Positions 18,388-29,114 of a DNA stretch of 64,000 bases are shown in pieces. This DNA comes from Croceicoccus sp. YJ47 (GTDB taxonomy: Bacteria > Pseudomonadota > Alphaproteobacteria > Sphingomonadales > Sphingomonadaceae). Every line of letters starts with the position of its first letter. Position 1 is the first letter of the stretch. Both the position numbers and the translations under genes were made by a program. The notes under the pieces are model-generated. The model worked only from the letters and a program-made list of their open reading frames with translations, searched no databases and was not told the DNA's origin. Where the stretch lies: NCBI RefSeq assembly GCF_016745095.1, contig NZ_CP067087.1:1058501-1122500 (forward strand), read 5' to 3'.

Positions 18388-20292
18388 TCAGGCCGGGTTG
18401 TGGGTGTCGAGAAACAGCTCCGCAGCCTTCAGGAATTCGACCAGATCCTCATCGCGGGAGAAGTGGTGGTCGCCCTCTGCCTGTTCGATATAGGTCACGT
18501 CCTTGCCCGCCGCGCGCAGCTTCTTTGCCATGTCGCGCGACTGATCCACCGGCACGCGCAGGTCATCCTTGCCATGCACGAGCAGCACCGGGATGCCGAA
18601 CCCCTGCGCGTTGTTGATCGGCGATACGCCCGCAAGGTCCGATACCTGCCCTTTCCAGTATGCCCGCAGGCCGCGCCCGACATAGGATGCGCTGTCATGG
18701 CTCATCATCTTGCTGAGATCGGCGACGCCGGCAAAGCTGATGGCGCAGCGGTAAAGCTCGGGATTGCGCTCTGCGGCCCGCATCGCGACATATCCGCCAT
18801 ACGATCCGCCCACGATACAGGCGCGGGCGGGATCGACCATTCCCTTGCCCGCGGCCCACGCCAGCGCATCGTCGACATCGTCCTGCATCCGGAGCCCCCA
18901 TTGCCCGAGGCCGGCCCGCTCGAACGCGACGCCATAGCCGGTCGATCCGCGGAAATTGGGCTGAATCACGGCATAGCCGCGGTCGGCGAAGAATTGCGCC
19001 CAGCTATCCCACCCCTCGTAATCGCGGGCGCGCGGACCGCCATGCGGCATGACGATCACCGGCAGGTTCTTCGCCTCCCGGTCCTGCGGCACGGTGACGA
19101 TCGCCTCCATCTCCAGCCCGTCCCGCGCGGTGTAGCGATAGGTGCGCGCGGCCTACCAGCTCGCTTCGTTGCGCGTGCGCGACAGCACGGTCATCTTCTT
19201 CGCCGCCGAATCGAAGATCAGATACCCCGTCACCGGCCCGGTCCCGCCCGCATAGACGACATGTTTCGTGCCATCGAGATTGCTGGACAGGATCACCGGG
19301 TTCTGCCCGGGCAGGGTGGCGTTGAGCAGCGCCTGAATCTCGCGATATTGCGGGTCGAGCCATTGCACCTGCCGGCGCTGCCCCTCCCAGGTGACGCCGC
19401 GCAATTCCTGATTTTTCGAATCGCTGATGACGCCCGACACGTCGGCGCCCGCGATGCCGAACACTTTCGCGCCGCGGCGCATCGTGCCGAGATCGAGTTC
19501 GTAGAGCGCATCGAAACCATCGACATTGCTGATGGTGAGCGCCTTGCCATCCTGCATGAACAGGACCGGCGCGATCAGTTCCTCGTCACCGGTCGCGCTG
19601 GCAACCTCTTTGAACAGGCCGCTGCCCCCCTCGCGATAGACGAGGCGGCGTTTCAAGCCCTGCTGCTCGTCGCCCACGCCGAGCCGGACATCGCCATTGC
19701 CATCCGCATACCAGTTCCATACCCCCTCCATTTCGGAGGTCACGCGCGTGAACTTGTTCTGCGCGACATCGACCATCGCGACCTTGGGAAAGAAGCCCGG
19801 CTCGCCGATGAAGATCGTTTCGCGATAGGACAGCAGGATGCGCGGCGTGCCGTCCCGCGCGATCCAGACCACATCGCCGCCCGAATCGGCGAGATTGCCA
19901 TTGCGCGGCTCCAGCATGTGCATTGCGGTGCCGTCGGCCCGGAATGCCATGGTGCGCGAGACGTAAACCTCGTGAAGCTCGTAATTGCCCTTGCGCCCGA
20001 CGGTCGCGATCAACCAGTCGTCGTTGACCCATCTGACATCCCCGACATCGGTATTCGCGGGCTTGCCGATGACGACGGGCTCGCGCTGACCATCGAGCGA
20101 GAAGATCACGATCTGCCGTTCGCCGCCGCGGTCCATTTCGGCGGCGAGCCTGTTGCCGGTGGGGGACATCCGCACCCAGCCGACCGGGTCGCCCTCCGTA
20201 AAATCGGCAATGGGTCGTTCGGCCATCGCGGTCCCCGGTACCGCGCAAATGGCCATGGCCGCCGTGGCGACCCAGCTTTTCCAAGTATTCAT
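18388..20292 (-). pseudogene. S9 family prolyl oligopeptidase-type peptidase interrupted by an in-frame TAG
   Basis: The frame encodes a secreted alpha/beta-hydrolase peptidase. There is a signal peptide at the N-terminus (VATAAMAICAVPGTAMA), a beta-propeller-like region, then a catalytic domain with nucleophile GGSYGGY, Asp in GKDDLRVP and His in EGDHHF. An amber codon at 19153-19155 splits it at the join of the propeller and the hydrolase domain; the frame is unchanged on both sides. The upstream piece is about 379 residues from 20292. The downstream piece could restart only at an internal ATG (19110). Whether the stop is real or an assembly error cannot be told from the sequence; if real, the secreted peptidase is lost. 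Confidence 0.8.
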
Positions 20293-20384
20293 CCCGTGTC
20301 CTGAACAATCCCGCCGCGAAACCGGCATCCGGATTGATGACCGGTTCCGCGATTTTGGCAAGAATATTCAGCGCACCCATGGAG

Positions 20385-21005
20385 TCAGAGGCTAAGTCGC
20401 TCCAGCCGCGACAGAATTTCCACCCGGCGGCCCGCGGTCGGGCGATAGGACGGCTTCGCCACGTCATACACGGTGGCATGGCCGTCGTTCGTCCATATCC
20501 CGTCGAAGAACAACGCCTGTTCGCAGCGCCGCCGCTTCGTCAGCACCGCGGGCCGGCACCAGTTCATGATGGCATCGCGCGCGCCCGCGACGTCGCCATC
20601 ACGAAACCGGCGCATCCATTCGGCACGGCGGATCGCCCCGGTGTTCCAGTGAAACGAAAGCGCGCCGCCAAGCTCGTGCTCCGCCGGCGCATGGTCGCCG
20701 AACGCGTCGAGCACGGCAGGCAGATAGCGTTCGCGCAGCGCCCAGGCATAGATCGCCATGCAATGGTCGAGATCCTGCGGATTGTCGCGATAGCGCCGGA
20801 CACCGTGGCCGCACGCATCCGTAAGCCCCACGCTCCACGTCCACACGCCGACCGAATCGCGATACGCCTCCGTCACGATGCCTTCGTGCGCGATCAGCTC
20901 GGCCGCGATGCGCGGGGTGATATGCGGCGCGGACGGGTCATAACGGGCGCCGCCGCTCGGCGGGGCGGCGATGACATTGCCGCAGCTTTTGCAAATTTCG
21001 GACAT
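20385..21005 (-). CDS. GH24-type lysozyme
   Basis: The 206-residue product resembles phage-type lysozymes of glycoside hydrolase family 24, with a catalytic-glutamate segment IAHEGIVTEAYRDSVGVWTW and the following GLTDACGHGV. The N-terminus carries a CKSCG pair and no signal peptide. No holin, tail or other phage gene is nearby, so it looks like a lone resident gene. The start at 21005 is preceded by AAGGGAG at long spacing; an in-frame ATG at 21053 is the alternative. Confidence 0.75.
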   Translation of the reverse strand: MSEICKSCGNVIAAPPSGGARYDPSAPHITPRIAAELIAHEGIVTEAYRDSVGVWTWSVGLTDACGHGVRRYRDNPQDLDHCMAIYAWALRERYLPAVLDAFGDHAPAEHELGGALSFHWNTGAIRRAEWMRRFRDGDVAGARDAIMNWCRPAVLTKRRRCEQALFFDGIWTNDGHATVYDVAKPSYRPTAGRRVEILSRLERLSL

Positions 21006-21086
21006 GGCGGGGCAGGCTCCCTTGCGATGAAGAAAGCCCGCCATGCCCGGCACCGCCGATGTAGGAAAATAAAAGCTGCGCAGCCC

Positions 21087-22328
21087 TCAGCGGCCTAGCG
21101 CGACCTTCAACTCATCGATCAGGTCGGTCTTTTCCCATGGGAAGGTGTCGCCTTCCGGCTGCCGCCCGAAATGGCCATAGGCCGCACTGGTACGATAGAT
21201 CGGGCGGTTCAGTTGCAGCCGCGTGCGAATGCCGCGCGGCGTCAGCCGGCGCAGCGATTCGATGCTGCGGATCGCATCCTCGAGCGCCTCGTCGGTAATA
21301 CCGTCCGTCGCCGTGCCATGCGTGTCGACATAGATCGACAGCGGATCGGCAATGCCGATGGCATAGGACAGCTGTATCGTGCAGCGAGTCGCGAAACCGC
21401 CCGCCACGATATTCTTGGCCAGATAGCGCGCGATATAGGCCGCGGAACGGTCGACCTTGGTCGGATCCTTGCCCGAAAACGCGCCGCCGCCATGGGGTGC
21501 CGCACCGCCATAGGTATCGACGATGATCTTCCGCCCGGTCAACCCGGCGTCCCCGTCCGGCCCGCCGATCTCGAACTTGCCGGTGGGGTTGATGTGATAG
21601 ACCGTTTCATCCGAAAGCAGGTGGCCGGGCAGGATGTCGGCGACCACGCCCCTGACATAGGATTTTAGCTCGGCCTCGCGCTCGCCCTGATCGTAGCCGG
21701 GCCTGTGCTGCGTCGACACGACGATCGCGGTGCACGCCGACGGCACGCCGTTTTCGAAGCGCAGCGTGACCTGGCTCTTCGTGTCCGGCTCCAGGAACGG
21801 GGCCGCGCCGGTTTTGCGATCATGCGCCATGCGGTGCAGGATCTTGTGACTGTAATCCAGTGTGGCCGGCATCAGGTCCGGCGTTTCGTCGCAGGCGAAA
21901 CCGAACATGATGCCCTGATCGCCGGCGCCTTCGTCCTTGTCCTCGCGCGAATCGACGCCCTGCGCGATTTCGGTAGATTGCCCGTGCAGAAAGTTTTCGA
22001 AGCGCAGCTTTTCCCAGTGGAAGCCGTCCTGCTCATACCCGATGTCGCGCACGACATTGCGGACGGTCTGCTCGATCTCCTCGAGCGCGCCGGGCGCCCA
22101 ATAGCCGTTCGCGGCCCAGTCCTTCTGGCTTTCGTCGTACATCGGCTTGCACCGGATTTCACCCGACAGCACGACGAGCTGCGTCGTGGTCATGGTCTCG
22201 CACGCGACGCGCGCCTCCGCGTCCTTCGCCAGCATGAGGTCCACGATGGCGTCGGAAATCTGGTCCGCGACCTTGTCGGGATGGCCCTCGGATACGCTTT
22301 CGGACGTGAAGAGATAATTGTTGCGCAT
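21087..22328 (-). CDS. metK: S-adenosylmethionine synthase
   Basis: MetK makes SAM from methionine and ATP. The 413-residue protein begins with [20 protein letters not shown] and contains the P-loop-like [19 protein letters not shown], both diagnostic. GAAGGATCGCC precedes the ATG. It follows lnt on the same strand with a 58-base spacer that carries an inverted repeat, listed separately. Confidence 0.97.
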   Translation of the reverse strand: MRNNYLFTSESVSEGHPDKVADQISDAIVDLMLAKDAEARVACETMTTTQLVVLSGEIRCKPMYDESQKDWAANGYWAPGALEEIEQTVRNVVRDIGYEQDGFHWEKLRFENFLHGQSTEIAQGVDSREDKDEGAGDQGIMFGFACDETPDLMPATLDYSHKILHRMAHDRKTGAAPFLEPDTKSQVTLRFENGVPSACTAIVVSTQHRPGYDQGEREAELKSYVRGVVADILPGHLLSDETVYHINPTGKFEIGGPDGDAGLTGRKIIVDTYGGAAPHGGGAFSGKDPTKVDRSAAYIARYLAKNIVAGGFATRCTIQLSYAIGIADPLSIYVDTHGTATDGITDEALEDAIRSIESLRRLTPRGIRTRLQLNRPIYRTSAAYGHFGRQPEGDTFPWEKTDLIDELKVALGR

Positions 22329-22364
22329 GGCGATCCTTCAAATAGTCTAAAGGCCTTCAAAACA

Positions 22365-22392
22365 GTATAAAGGTTTCTTTATATCTTTATAC
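22365..22392. promoter_or_regulatory. Inverted repeat GTATAAAG-N12-CTTTATAC ahead of metK
   Basis: A perfect 8-bp inverted repeat in an unusually AT-rich stretch ends at the lnt stop codon and lies 37 bases before the metK start. It has no T run fitting a terminator. Position and symmetry suggest an operator or a leader structure for metK. SAM- or SAH-responsive repressors control metK in many proteobacteria, but the factor here is unknown. Confidence 0.45.
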
Positions 22393-24030
22393 GCGAGGGC
22401 GGCGGGTGGCAACCATTCCCGCCAAAAGGAATAGTAAGGCCCAGCCAAGCGAAAGACCGTTGCCCGCACGCGCAAACCATGTGGGCGCCCGGGCGGGGGG
22501 CACGAGTGCGTCGATCCGCCCGTCGCGAAACTGCGGGATATGCGCGCGCACCGTGCCGCCCGCGTCGATCACCGCGCTGATCCCCGTGGTCGTCGGGCGC
22601 AGCACGGGCAGCCCTTCCTCGATCGCGCGCATCCGCGCCTGCGCCAGATGTTGCGGCGGACCCCACGCCCCGAACCAGCCGTCATTGGTCGGATTGACGA
22701 TGTAGTCGGGCCGGTCGGACCGGTCCGCGACCGCACCGGGAAAGATGATTTCATAGCAGATCTGAATACCCGCCCGGCCATATGCGCCGAGGTCCAGCGT
22801 ACGCGGTCCCGGCCCCTCCTCGAAATCGAGCGCCCCTTCGACGAGGCGGGACAGGCCGATGGGTTCCAGCACGTTGCGCATGGGCAGATATTCGCCGTAG
22901 GGCACGAGATGCGCCTTGGCATAGCTTCCCCGGATGCGCGCATCGGGGCCGATGGCGGTGACGACATTGCGCACGGCGCTCGCCCTCTCGTCCGGCCCGA
23001 TGACCAGATCGACCGCCCCTGTCAAAAGCATGCTGTCCGGCCCGATGACATCCGCGATGCGCGCACGGGCAAGCCGCGGATCGGCGGCGTAGGTCGTCAT
23101 CCGGTAATAGCGGTCCGGATACCCCTCGCGCAGATAATCGGGCACTCCCGATTCCGGCCAGAGCACGAGCCGCGGTCCATCGCCTGCGTCCACGCGCGCC
23201 GTCAACGCCGCAGTCTTGCGAAAATTACGCTCGAACCAGGCGGAATCGTTGAGCACGTCCTGGCGAATATCGGGCTGCACCAGCGTAAAGCGCAGATCGC
23301 CCTCCCCGCCGTGCCACGCGGGCCACGGCACCGCGAACAAAAGGACCGGCACGAGCACCATCGCCGCGCGCGCGGCCATGCCCGGCCCCGCTCTGCCGCG
23401 CTCCGCTCCGCCACGCCCCATGCCGCCGCGCCCCACGCCTCCGCGTACGGCGAGCCAGCACAGCCCGGCCAATATCACCACAAGCCCGGACAGCGCATAG
23501 GTCCCCATCCACGGCGCAATCCCGGCAAGCCCCGGCGCATCGTACCCACCGAGCGTGACCATGCCGACAGGGTTCCACGCAAAGCCCGTAAAGACCCACC
23601 CGCGCAGCCATTCGGCGAAGACCCAGCACCCGCCTAAGATCGCGACGAGGCCGAAACCGGCGCCCGGCGTATGTTCTCGCGAACCGCCCGCCAGCCGCCA
23701 TGCCGCAACCCCGGCAAGCATCGGATACACCGCGAGATAAAACGCAAGCAGCACCACCGCGACCCAGCCGAGCCACGCCGGCATCGCCGCCTGATAGGTG
23801 AAGGCGGTCGCGATCCAGTTGTTGCCGACGCTGAACAGCCCGACCCCGAAGAGCCACCCGATCAACGCCGCCCGGCGCGACCGTTCGGCCCGGTGAAGCA
23901 GGTGAAACAGCACCGCAAAGCCCGCCAGCGTGCACGGCCACCAGCCGAGCGGCTGAAACCCGAGCGGGGCGATCCCGCCCGCGACGAGCGCGAGCAGGGG
24001 TGCCGGAATCCTATGAAAAGCGCGAAACAT
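22387..24030 (-). CDS. lnt: Apolipoprotein N-acyltransferase
   Basis: Lnt adds the third acyl chain to lipoproteins in the inner membrane. The 547-residue protein has an N-terminal multi-span membrane part and a C-terminal nitrilase domain. The catalytic triad is visible as Glu in LWPESGVP, Lys in YAKAHLVPYGEYLP and Cys in GIQICYEIIFP. A Gly/Arg-rich low-complexity insert lies between the membrane part and the nitrilase domain. metK follows. Confidence 0.95.
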   Translation of the reverse strand: MFRAFHRIPAPLLALVAGGIAPLGFQPLGWWPCTLAGFAVLFHLLHRAERSRRAALIGWLFGVGLFSVGNNWIATAFTYQAAMPAWLGWVAVVLLAFYLAVYPMLAGVAAWRLAGGSREHTPGAGFGLVAILGGCWVFAEWLRGWVFTGFAWNPVGMVTLGGYDAPGLAGIAPWMGTYALSGLVVILAGLCWLAVRGGVGRGGMGRGGAERGRAGPGMAARAAMVLVPVLLFAVPWPAWHGGEGDLRFTLVQPDIRQDVLNDSAWFERNFRKTAALTARVDAGDGPRLVLWPESGVPDYLREGYPDRYYRMTTYAADPRLARARIADVIGPDSMLLTGAVDLVIGPDERASAVRNVVTAIGPDARIRGSYAKAHLVPYGEYLPMRNVLEPIGLSRLVEGALDFEEGPGPRTLDLGAYGRAGIQICYEIIFPGAVADRSDRPDYIVNPTNDGWFGAWGPPQHLAQARMRAIEEGLPVLRPTTTGISAVIDAGGTVRAHIPQFRDGRIDALVPPARAPTWFARAGNGLSLGWALLFLLAGMVATRRPRV

Positions 24031-24078
24031 GTCGAGGTGCGGTCGTGCTGGTGCGCCTGCTCCGCAAAGGACCGGGGA

Positions 24079-24777
24079 TCAGCCGACCGCCTGCTTCATC
24101 TCGTCGCTGTCGCCGTCCTCGGCCTTCGGCTTGCGGGGGCGGCGGGCGCGTTTCGGCTTTTCCTCGCCATCGGCGGCGCCGATCGCGGGGGGCAATGCCT
24201 GCGGGTCGAGGGCACCGCCGTTTTCCACGGCATCCTCGGTCTCGGCCTTGCGCCGGCGGGGGGCACGCTTGCGCGGTTCGGCGGGGGCGCCGTCCTCCTG
24301 CCCGTCGCTGTCGCTGCGCGCCTTGCGCGGCTTGCGCCTGGGCTTCGTGTCGGTGTCGGCATCGTCGTCGTCGGACCCGCCGGACTCGAAATCGTCATTG
24401 TCGGTGTCGCGCGACCCATGGCCATCGTCGTCATAATCGCGATCATTGTTGCCGCGACCGCGCGCATTGCGCGGCGCGTTGCCGTCGCTGTCGTCCTGAT
24501 CGCCGCGATTGTCGTCGCGCTTGGCACGCTGCTCTTCCTGGCGGGCCTTGCCGTCGGCGATCACGCGGAAATAATGGTCCGCGAATTGCAGGTAATATTC
24601 CGATTGCACCCGGTCGCCATTGCGGGCGGCATCCTCCGCGAGTTTCTTGTACTTGTCGAGAAGCTGCGGCGCATTGCCCCGCGCCCTGCTGTCGACACGG
24701 TTCTGGAACTGGCCGCCACCTTGCTGACGGTTGTTGTTCCGGCCACGCTTACGATTGTTTCCGCGATTATTGTTCAA
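24079..24777 (-). CDS. DUF4167 domain protein
   Basis: The product of about 232 residues has an Asn/Arg-rich N-terminus (NNNRGNNRKRGRNNN), then the conserved DUF4167 core (GNAPQLLDKYKKLAEDAARN, YYLQFADHYFRVI), then a long Asp/Arg/Lys-rich tail. The family is alphaproteobacterial and of unknown function; the composition suggests RNA or ribosome association. The best start is TTG at 24777, preceded by AGAGGA, giving the usual N-terminus; an in-frame ATG at 24927 would add about 50 atypical residues. In related genomes this gene is often found behind prmC; here the two are about 22 kb apart. Confidence 0.8.
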   Translation of the reverse strand: MNNNRGNNRKRGRNNNRQQGGGQFQNRVDSRARGNAPQLLDKYKKLAEDAARNGDRVQSEYYLQFADHYFRVIADGKARQEEQRAKRDDNRGDQDDSDGNAPRNARGRGNNDRDYDDDGHGSRDTDNDDFESGGSDDDDADTDTKPRRKPRKARSDSDGQEDGAPAEPRKRAPRRRKAETEDAVENGGALDPQALPPAIGAADGEEKPKRARRPRKPKAEDGDSDEMKQAVG

Positions 24778-25110
24778 TTGAAGCCGTTCCTCTGTCCGGC
24801 GCGGTTCGGTTCTTTCACCGCCGCGCGAAACCATTCCGGAAGCACCCCGGACCGTGTCCGGGTTCGCCAAACCGTCCGCCGCGACGCTCTTGTCTCGAAT
24901 TACGAAGCGACCGGGCCAACCTCGCATCCTGTCCGCAAGCCGTTTCGGGCCCGCGACATGCTGCGATGATCAGGATTGCCGGGGCAGCGGGAAGCGATCT
25001 CGTCCGATGCCCTGACACGCAGCAGGACTATCGACAAATGACGCCCCTGCCAAGCCTTTTTGCCGGAGAGGCCGTGTTTTACCCCTCATTATCGCAAGGG
25101 AAGGGAGATT
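24778..25110. other. Intergenic region at the left edge of the catabolic island
   Basis: No convincing gene, hairpin terminator, tRNA or direct repeat was seen here. It separates the DUF4167 gene from the last codons of the acyl-CoA ligase, both on the minus strand, and marks the left boundary of the island. Confidence 0.5.
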
Positions 25111-26762
25111 TCAGCCCTGCCCCTCCTCCATTTCCGCGATAAGCTGCGTCTGCAAGCGGAACTTCTGAATCTTGGAGGTCGACATGGGCCATTCCGACAC
25201 GAAACGCACCATGCGCGGCACTTTAAAGCTCGCCAGCTTGCCGCGGCAATGCGCGATCAGCTCCTCCTCGCTGCTCTGTTGTCCGCGGGCCAGTTCGATG
25301 AACGCCGCCGGCACCTCGGAATAGCGGGGGTCGGGAACGGCCACGACCTGCGCCAGCTTCACCGCCGGATGCGTTTGCAACATGGTCTCGATCTCGGTCG
25401 CGGCGACGTTCTCGCCGCCGACTTTCAACATGTCCTTCATCCGGCCATGGAACATCACATTCCCGTCCGCATCGACGGACCCGATGTCGCCTGTATGGAA
25501 CCAGCCGTCCCGGATCGCCTCCGCCGTCTTGTCCGGCGCGTTGTAATAGCCCTTGAGCATGTTCGGCCCGCGCAGAACGATCTCGCCGCGCGTACCCGGT
25601 TCGCAATCCGTGCCGCTGTCGGCATCGACGATGCGCATCTCCCAATCGCGAAGCACCTTGCCGCAACGCCCGGTCCGCACTTCGTAGCTGTCGTCAAGAC
25701 GGCTGGTGGAAACGGTGCCCGCCGCCTCTGTCATGCCGTAGGTGCCGACCTGGATCGTATCGGGCATGGCCTTGGCGACGGCCTTGCGGATCCAGTCGGG
25801 CTGCACCGCGAAATTGGAATTCATCACGCGCAGGCTCGACAGGTCCGTCGTTTCGAAATCCTCGTGATTGATGAGATCCTGCATGATCGTCACGAAGCTG
25901 GGATAGGCGATCGTCCCCCTTCGCGGCCGAGCATTTCGAGCGCCACGCCGGGATCGAAATGCGGCACCGTCATATAGGCGCCGCCCGCATCGAGGATCAT
26001 CGTCATCGGCAAGATACCCGCGATGTGATAGATCGGGAGCGGCGACCACATCTTGTCCGCGCGCGTCACCTCGTACCGCCGGCCGAGGTTGCGGCTGTTG
26101 CCGACCTGCGCCCCGTGGCCGATCATCGCGCCCTTGGGATTGGCGGTGGTGCCGGAGGTGTAGAGGATCATGCCCAGGTCGTCGCCATCGACCGCGTCGA
26201 TCCGCGCATCGATGGTCGTATCGGACACTGTCTCCCCCTTCGCCCACAGGGTTTCAGGCGACATGAGATAGGACGGGCACGGCTGATCGAGGCATACGAT
26301 CGTGCGCAGCTTCGGCGCATCCGTCAATTGCAGGCCGCGATCCGGCGTCGCGTCCTTAAGATCGGGGAACGCACTGCACAAACGTTCGGCGAAATCCACG
26401 TTTTCGGCAACCTTGCCCGTGGTGATGAGCATCGTCAGATCGGCATCCGCCACGAGATAGCGCAATTCGTGCGCCTGGTATCGCGCATTGATCGGCACGG
26501 CGACGGCGCCTGCCATGGCGATGCCGTAGAACGCCTCGATAAAGTCGATTCGGGTGGGCAGGAGCAGGCCGATGTGGTCCCCCGGCCGCACGCCATGGCC
26601 GACCAGCCCGCGCGCCCAGCGGCGGGCCGCCGTCTCCAGTTCGGCATAGCTGCGCCGCTCGTCCGGGAAGATAAGCGCGTCGTCGTCTGCATATTGCCGT
26701 GCCGATGCACGCAGCATCGCACCCATCGTTACCACCGGCGCATCATCGGCCATATCCGTCAT
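25111..26762 (-). pseudogene. AMP-forming acyl-CoA ligase with apparent frameshift
   Basis: This is an ANL-superfamily ligase that would activate a carboxylic acid as its CoA thioester. Motifs run in order: MILYTSGTTANPKGAM (AMP-binding loop), YGMTEAAG, GWFHTGDIG, and a KIQKFRLQ C-terminal lysine region. The frame breaks at a run of five C (25915-25919 on the plus strand): one extra base would join GREGG to TIAYPS and restore a normal protein of about 550 residues. The start at 26762 has GGGGGAAAAGG just ahead. An operator-like repeat lies about 90 bases upstream. If the indel is an assembly error, this is the entry enzyme of the island pathway. Confidence 0.8.
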
Positions 26763-26853
26763 CCTTTTCCCCCGCCGGCGCAACGGATGCGTTGGTGCAT
26801 CTCTGTCGTATCGCCGCCGACGATGAAGGGAGGATAACCGCTTCGAAATAAAA

Positions 26854-26869
26854 AACAATCATTCATGTC
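26854..26869. promoter_or_regulatory. Island operator copy 1
   Basis: This is a 16-bp element of the form AACA-AT-CATT-CA-TGTC, bounded by A and T tracts. It departs from the RACA-NN-CATG-NN-TGTT palindrome at two fixed positions (CATG to CATT, final T to C). It lies in the divergent gap between the acyl-CoA ligase and the first Rieske oxygenase and is the copy nearer the ligase. Confidence 0.6.
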
Positions 26870-26900
26870 TTTTTAACGCACACGACGACTTGCGAAAAAA

Positions 26901-26916
26901 GACAATGATGTTTGTT
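26901..26916. promoter_or_regulatory. Island operator copy 2
   Basis: GACA-AT-GATG-TT-TGTT differs from the palindrome at one core base. It is preceded by six A and followed by six T. It lies 51 bases before the first Rieske oxygenase start. Confidence 0.6.
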
Positions 26917-26966
26917 TTTTTTGGCAGGCTGTGCGAAAACCGTATTCAGAGGAGCGAGAAGGCACG

Positions 26967-28187
26967 ATGGAACTCAATCACGACACGATCGAACAGGTTC
27001 GCGAAAGCATCGATTTCGAACGCGGGCGCAAGGCACCGCCCCCCGATTTTCCGGCGATGCCGGACATTCCCGGCGCACGCTATACCGACCCTGCGTTTCT
27101 CTCGCTCGAGGACGAGCGCATGTGGAAACGGTCCTGGCGCTACGTCGGCCATACGGATCAGTTGCCCGAAAACGGGAGCTGGTTCCTGACCAGGGATGCC
27201 GGCTCGCCCATCATCGTGACCCGCACGATGGAGGGCGAGATCAAGGCGTTCTACAACACGTGCCAGCACCGCGGCGCACCGCTCGTCGAGGGCGAAAGCG
27301 GGAAGGCACGCGGTTTCGTGTGCGGCTATCACGGCTGGAGCTACACGCTCGACGGGAAGCTGGTCGCGGTCCGGGACAAGCGCGATTTCGTCGATCTCGA
27401 TTTCAGTTGCCGCTCACTGGTCGAGGTGCGGTGCGAGCGGCTCGGCACGCTGATCTTCCTCAACGAAAATCCCGACGCGATGCCCCTGCGCGAAGAGATC
27501 GGACCGATGGCGCGCGAACTCGACCAGTATGATCTCGACAATTTACGGCTGGTCGATTCGAAGCGTTACGACGTCGATTGCAATGTGAAGATCCTGCTCG
27601 ACGCGTTTCTCGAGGTGTATCACATCAGCTCGATCCACGAGAAGACGGTCAATCGCTTTCTCGACCATCGCGGCATGATCGTGACGCTCTATCCCAACGG
27701 GCACAGCCGGATGATGACCCCCAACCGCCGCCCCGACTGGGTCGATCCGGGGACCATCGGCATGCCCAAGATCGAGAGCATCACGCCGGTGCCCGCCAAC
27801 AACAATGTGAGCTATCACATCTTTCCCAATTTCGTGATGCCGCCGTCCGACAGCGGCATTCCGGTCCTGCAATTCATTCCGCGCGGCCCTCGCAAGTGCG
27901 AGGTCGTGTCGAACTGGCTGGCGCCCGGTCACGATGCCGACGATCCCCATCCCTTGTGGGAAACGCGGATCAAGAACTGGACCCACATCCTCTACGAAGA
28001 CCTGCAATATGCGCCGCAGATCCAGGAATCGCTCGAAAGCGGTGGGTTTCGCGGAATGCCGCTCAATTATCAGGAGCGCCGCATCTATCACTGGCACGAG
28101 GAACTCGATCGCCGCATCGGGCTGAACGCGGTGCCCGAAAACGCCCGCGTGGCGCAGGTGTTGAGCGATCAGGTGATGCGCGACTGA
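26967..28187 (+). CDS. Rieske oxygenase alpha subunit 1
   Basis: The 406-residue aromatic-ring-hydroxylating oxygenase alpha subunit has a Rieske [2Fe-2S] site in CQHRG (Cys99, His101) and CGYHGW (Cys119, His122). The mononuclear iron site is in LLDAFLEVYHISSIH (His219, His224). No beta subunit, ferredoxin or reductase is encoded nearby. The start at 26967 follows GAGGAGCGAGAAGG. The gene opens a three-gene unit with a thioesterase and a MaoC hydratase and lies behind an operator copy. It is more distant from the other two alpha subunits of the island than those are from each other. Confidence 0.9.
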   Translation: MELNHDTIEQVRESIDFERGRKAPPPDFPAMPDIPGARYTDPAFLSLEDERMWKRSWRYVGHTDQLPENGSWFLTRDAGSPIIVTRTMEGEIKAFYNTCQHRGAPLVEGESGKARGFVCGYHGWSYTLDGKLVAVRDKRDFVDLDFSCRSLVEVRCERLGTLIFLNENPDAMPLREEIGPMARELDQYDLDNLRLVDSKRYDVDCNVKILLDAFLEVYHISSIHEKTVNRFLDHRGMIVTLYPNGHSRMMTPNRRPDWVDPGTIGMPKIESITPVPANNNVSYHIFPNFVMPPSDSGIPVLQFIPRGPRKCEVVSNWLAPGHDADDPHPLWETRIKNWTHILYEDLQYAPQIQESLESGGFRGMPLNYQERRIYHWHEELDRRIGLNAVPENARVAQVLSDQVMRD

Positions 28188-29114
28188 TGGCCCGCGGCGA
28201 TGCGGAGGCAGGCCATGTCGGCCCGGCCCGAAGGTACGAGCGCGACCGTCTCTTCGACCTCGCGCCGATGGGCCGCGACGACACCGGCGCCGATCTGTTC
28301 GAAAGCGCCCCTTTGCCGAGCGCGCTCCTCCGCCTCTACGGCGGGCAGCCGGTGGCGCAAGGGCTATGGGCCGCGCAGCAAACGATGGGCAGCGACCGGC
28401 ACCCGGCCAATTGCCATGCCTGCTTTCTCGCGCCGGGCGCGGTGGACGAACCCATCCGCTATACCGTGCGCCGCGATGCCGACGGCCGCAGCTTTTCGAT
28501 CCGCCGCATCACCGCGCAGCAGGGCGACCGCCTCATCCTCACCATGACCGCGACGTTCCATGTCGCCGAACACGGGCCTGCGGCACAGACGCCCGTGCCC
28601 GACCTTGCCGCGCCCGAAGACCTGCCCGATATGGAGATGCTGCTGCGCCAGGCGCCCCGCGAACTGCCCGAACGGCACCGCCCGTTCTGGCTTCGCGATC
28701 ACATGTTCGAATGGCGCCCGGCCGAACCGTTCCGCATGTTCGAACGACCGCGAGAACCGGGGGCACAGCATTTCTGGGTCCGGCTGAAAGAGCCGTGGAC
28801 CGGCCCTGCCGGCAGCGAGCACACTGCTCGCCTATATGTCGGACCTGCATCTGCTGCATGCGGGGCTTGCCCCGATCGGGGTCGCCTTTGCCGATGAACG
28901 GCTGCAAACCGCCAGCCTCGACCATTCGGTGTGGTTCCACGAGGCGGCCGCGCTCGACGACTGGCTCCTTTATCGCGTGGAAAGTCCGCATGCGGGCCAT
29001 GCCCTCGCGCTGGGCCGGGGCGATCTGTTCACGCGCGACGGGACCATCGTCGCCAGCACGGCGCAGCAGGGGCTGATCCGGATACTCGACACGCCGAGGA
29101 GAGACACGCTTTGA
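28187..29114 (+). pseudogene. TesB-type acyl-CoA thioesterase with apparent frameshift
   Basis: The frame encodes a double hot-dog acyl-CoA thioesterase. The N-terminal half has LRLYGGQPVAQGLWAAQQTM and ANCHACFLAPGAVDEPI, and the C-terminal half LLAYMSDLHLLHAGLAPIG through LDHSVWFHEA, typical of TesB. The two halves are in different frames. The break is at a short CACAC run (28820-28824), where one more AC unit would rejoin them as SEHTLLAYMSDL. The ATG overlaps the stop of the Rieske gene. Function in the pathway could be release of free acid from a dead-end CoA ester. Confidence 0.72.

Noticed and set aside
19153-19155. Recoding of the two TAG codons as an amino acid
   Set aside because: No recoding machinery or pyrrolysine context is seen, other genes in the window also use TAG as stop, and the two sites share only a short GGCC neighbourhood. 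Mutation or sequence error is simpler.
20385-21005. Prophage remnant around the lysozyme
   Set aside because: Neighbours are an S9 peptidase and metK; no other phage gene, integrase or composition shift is present.
22329-22386. SAM riboswitch ahead of metK
   Set aside because: The spacer is too short and lacks the conserved pseudoknot elements of SAM-II or SAM/SAH classes as far as can be judged by eye.
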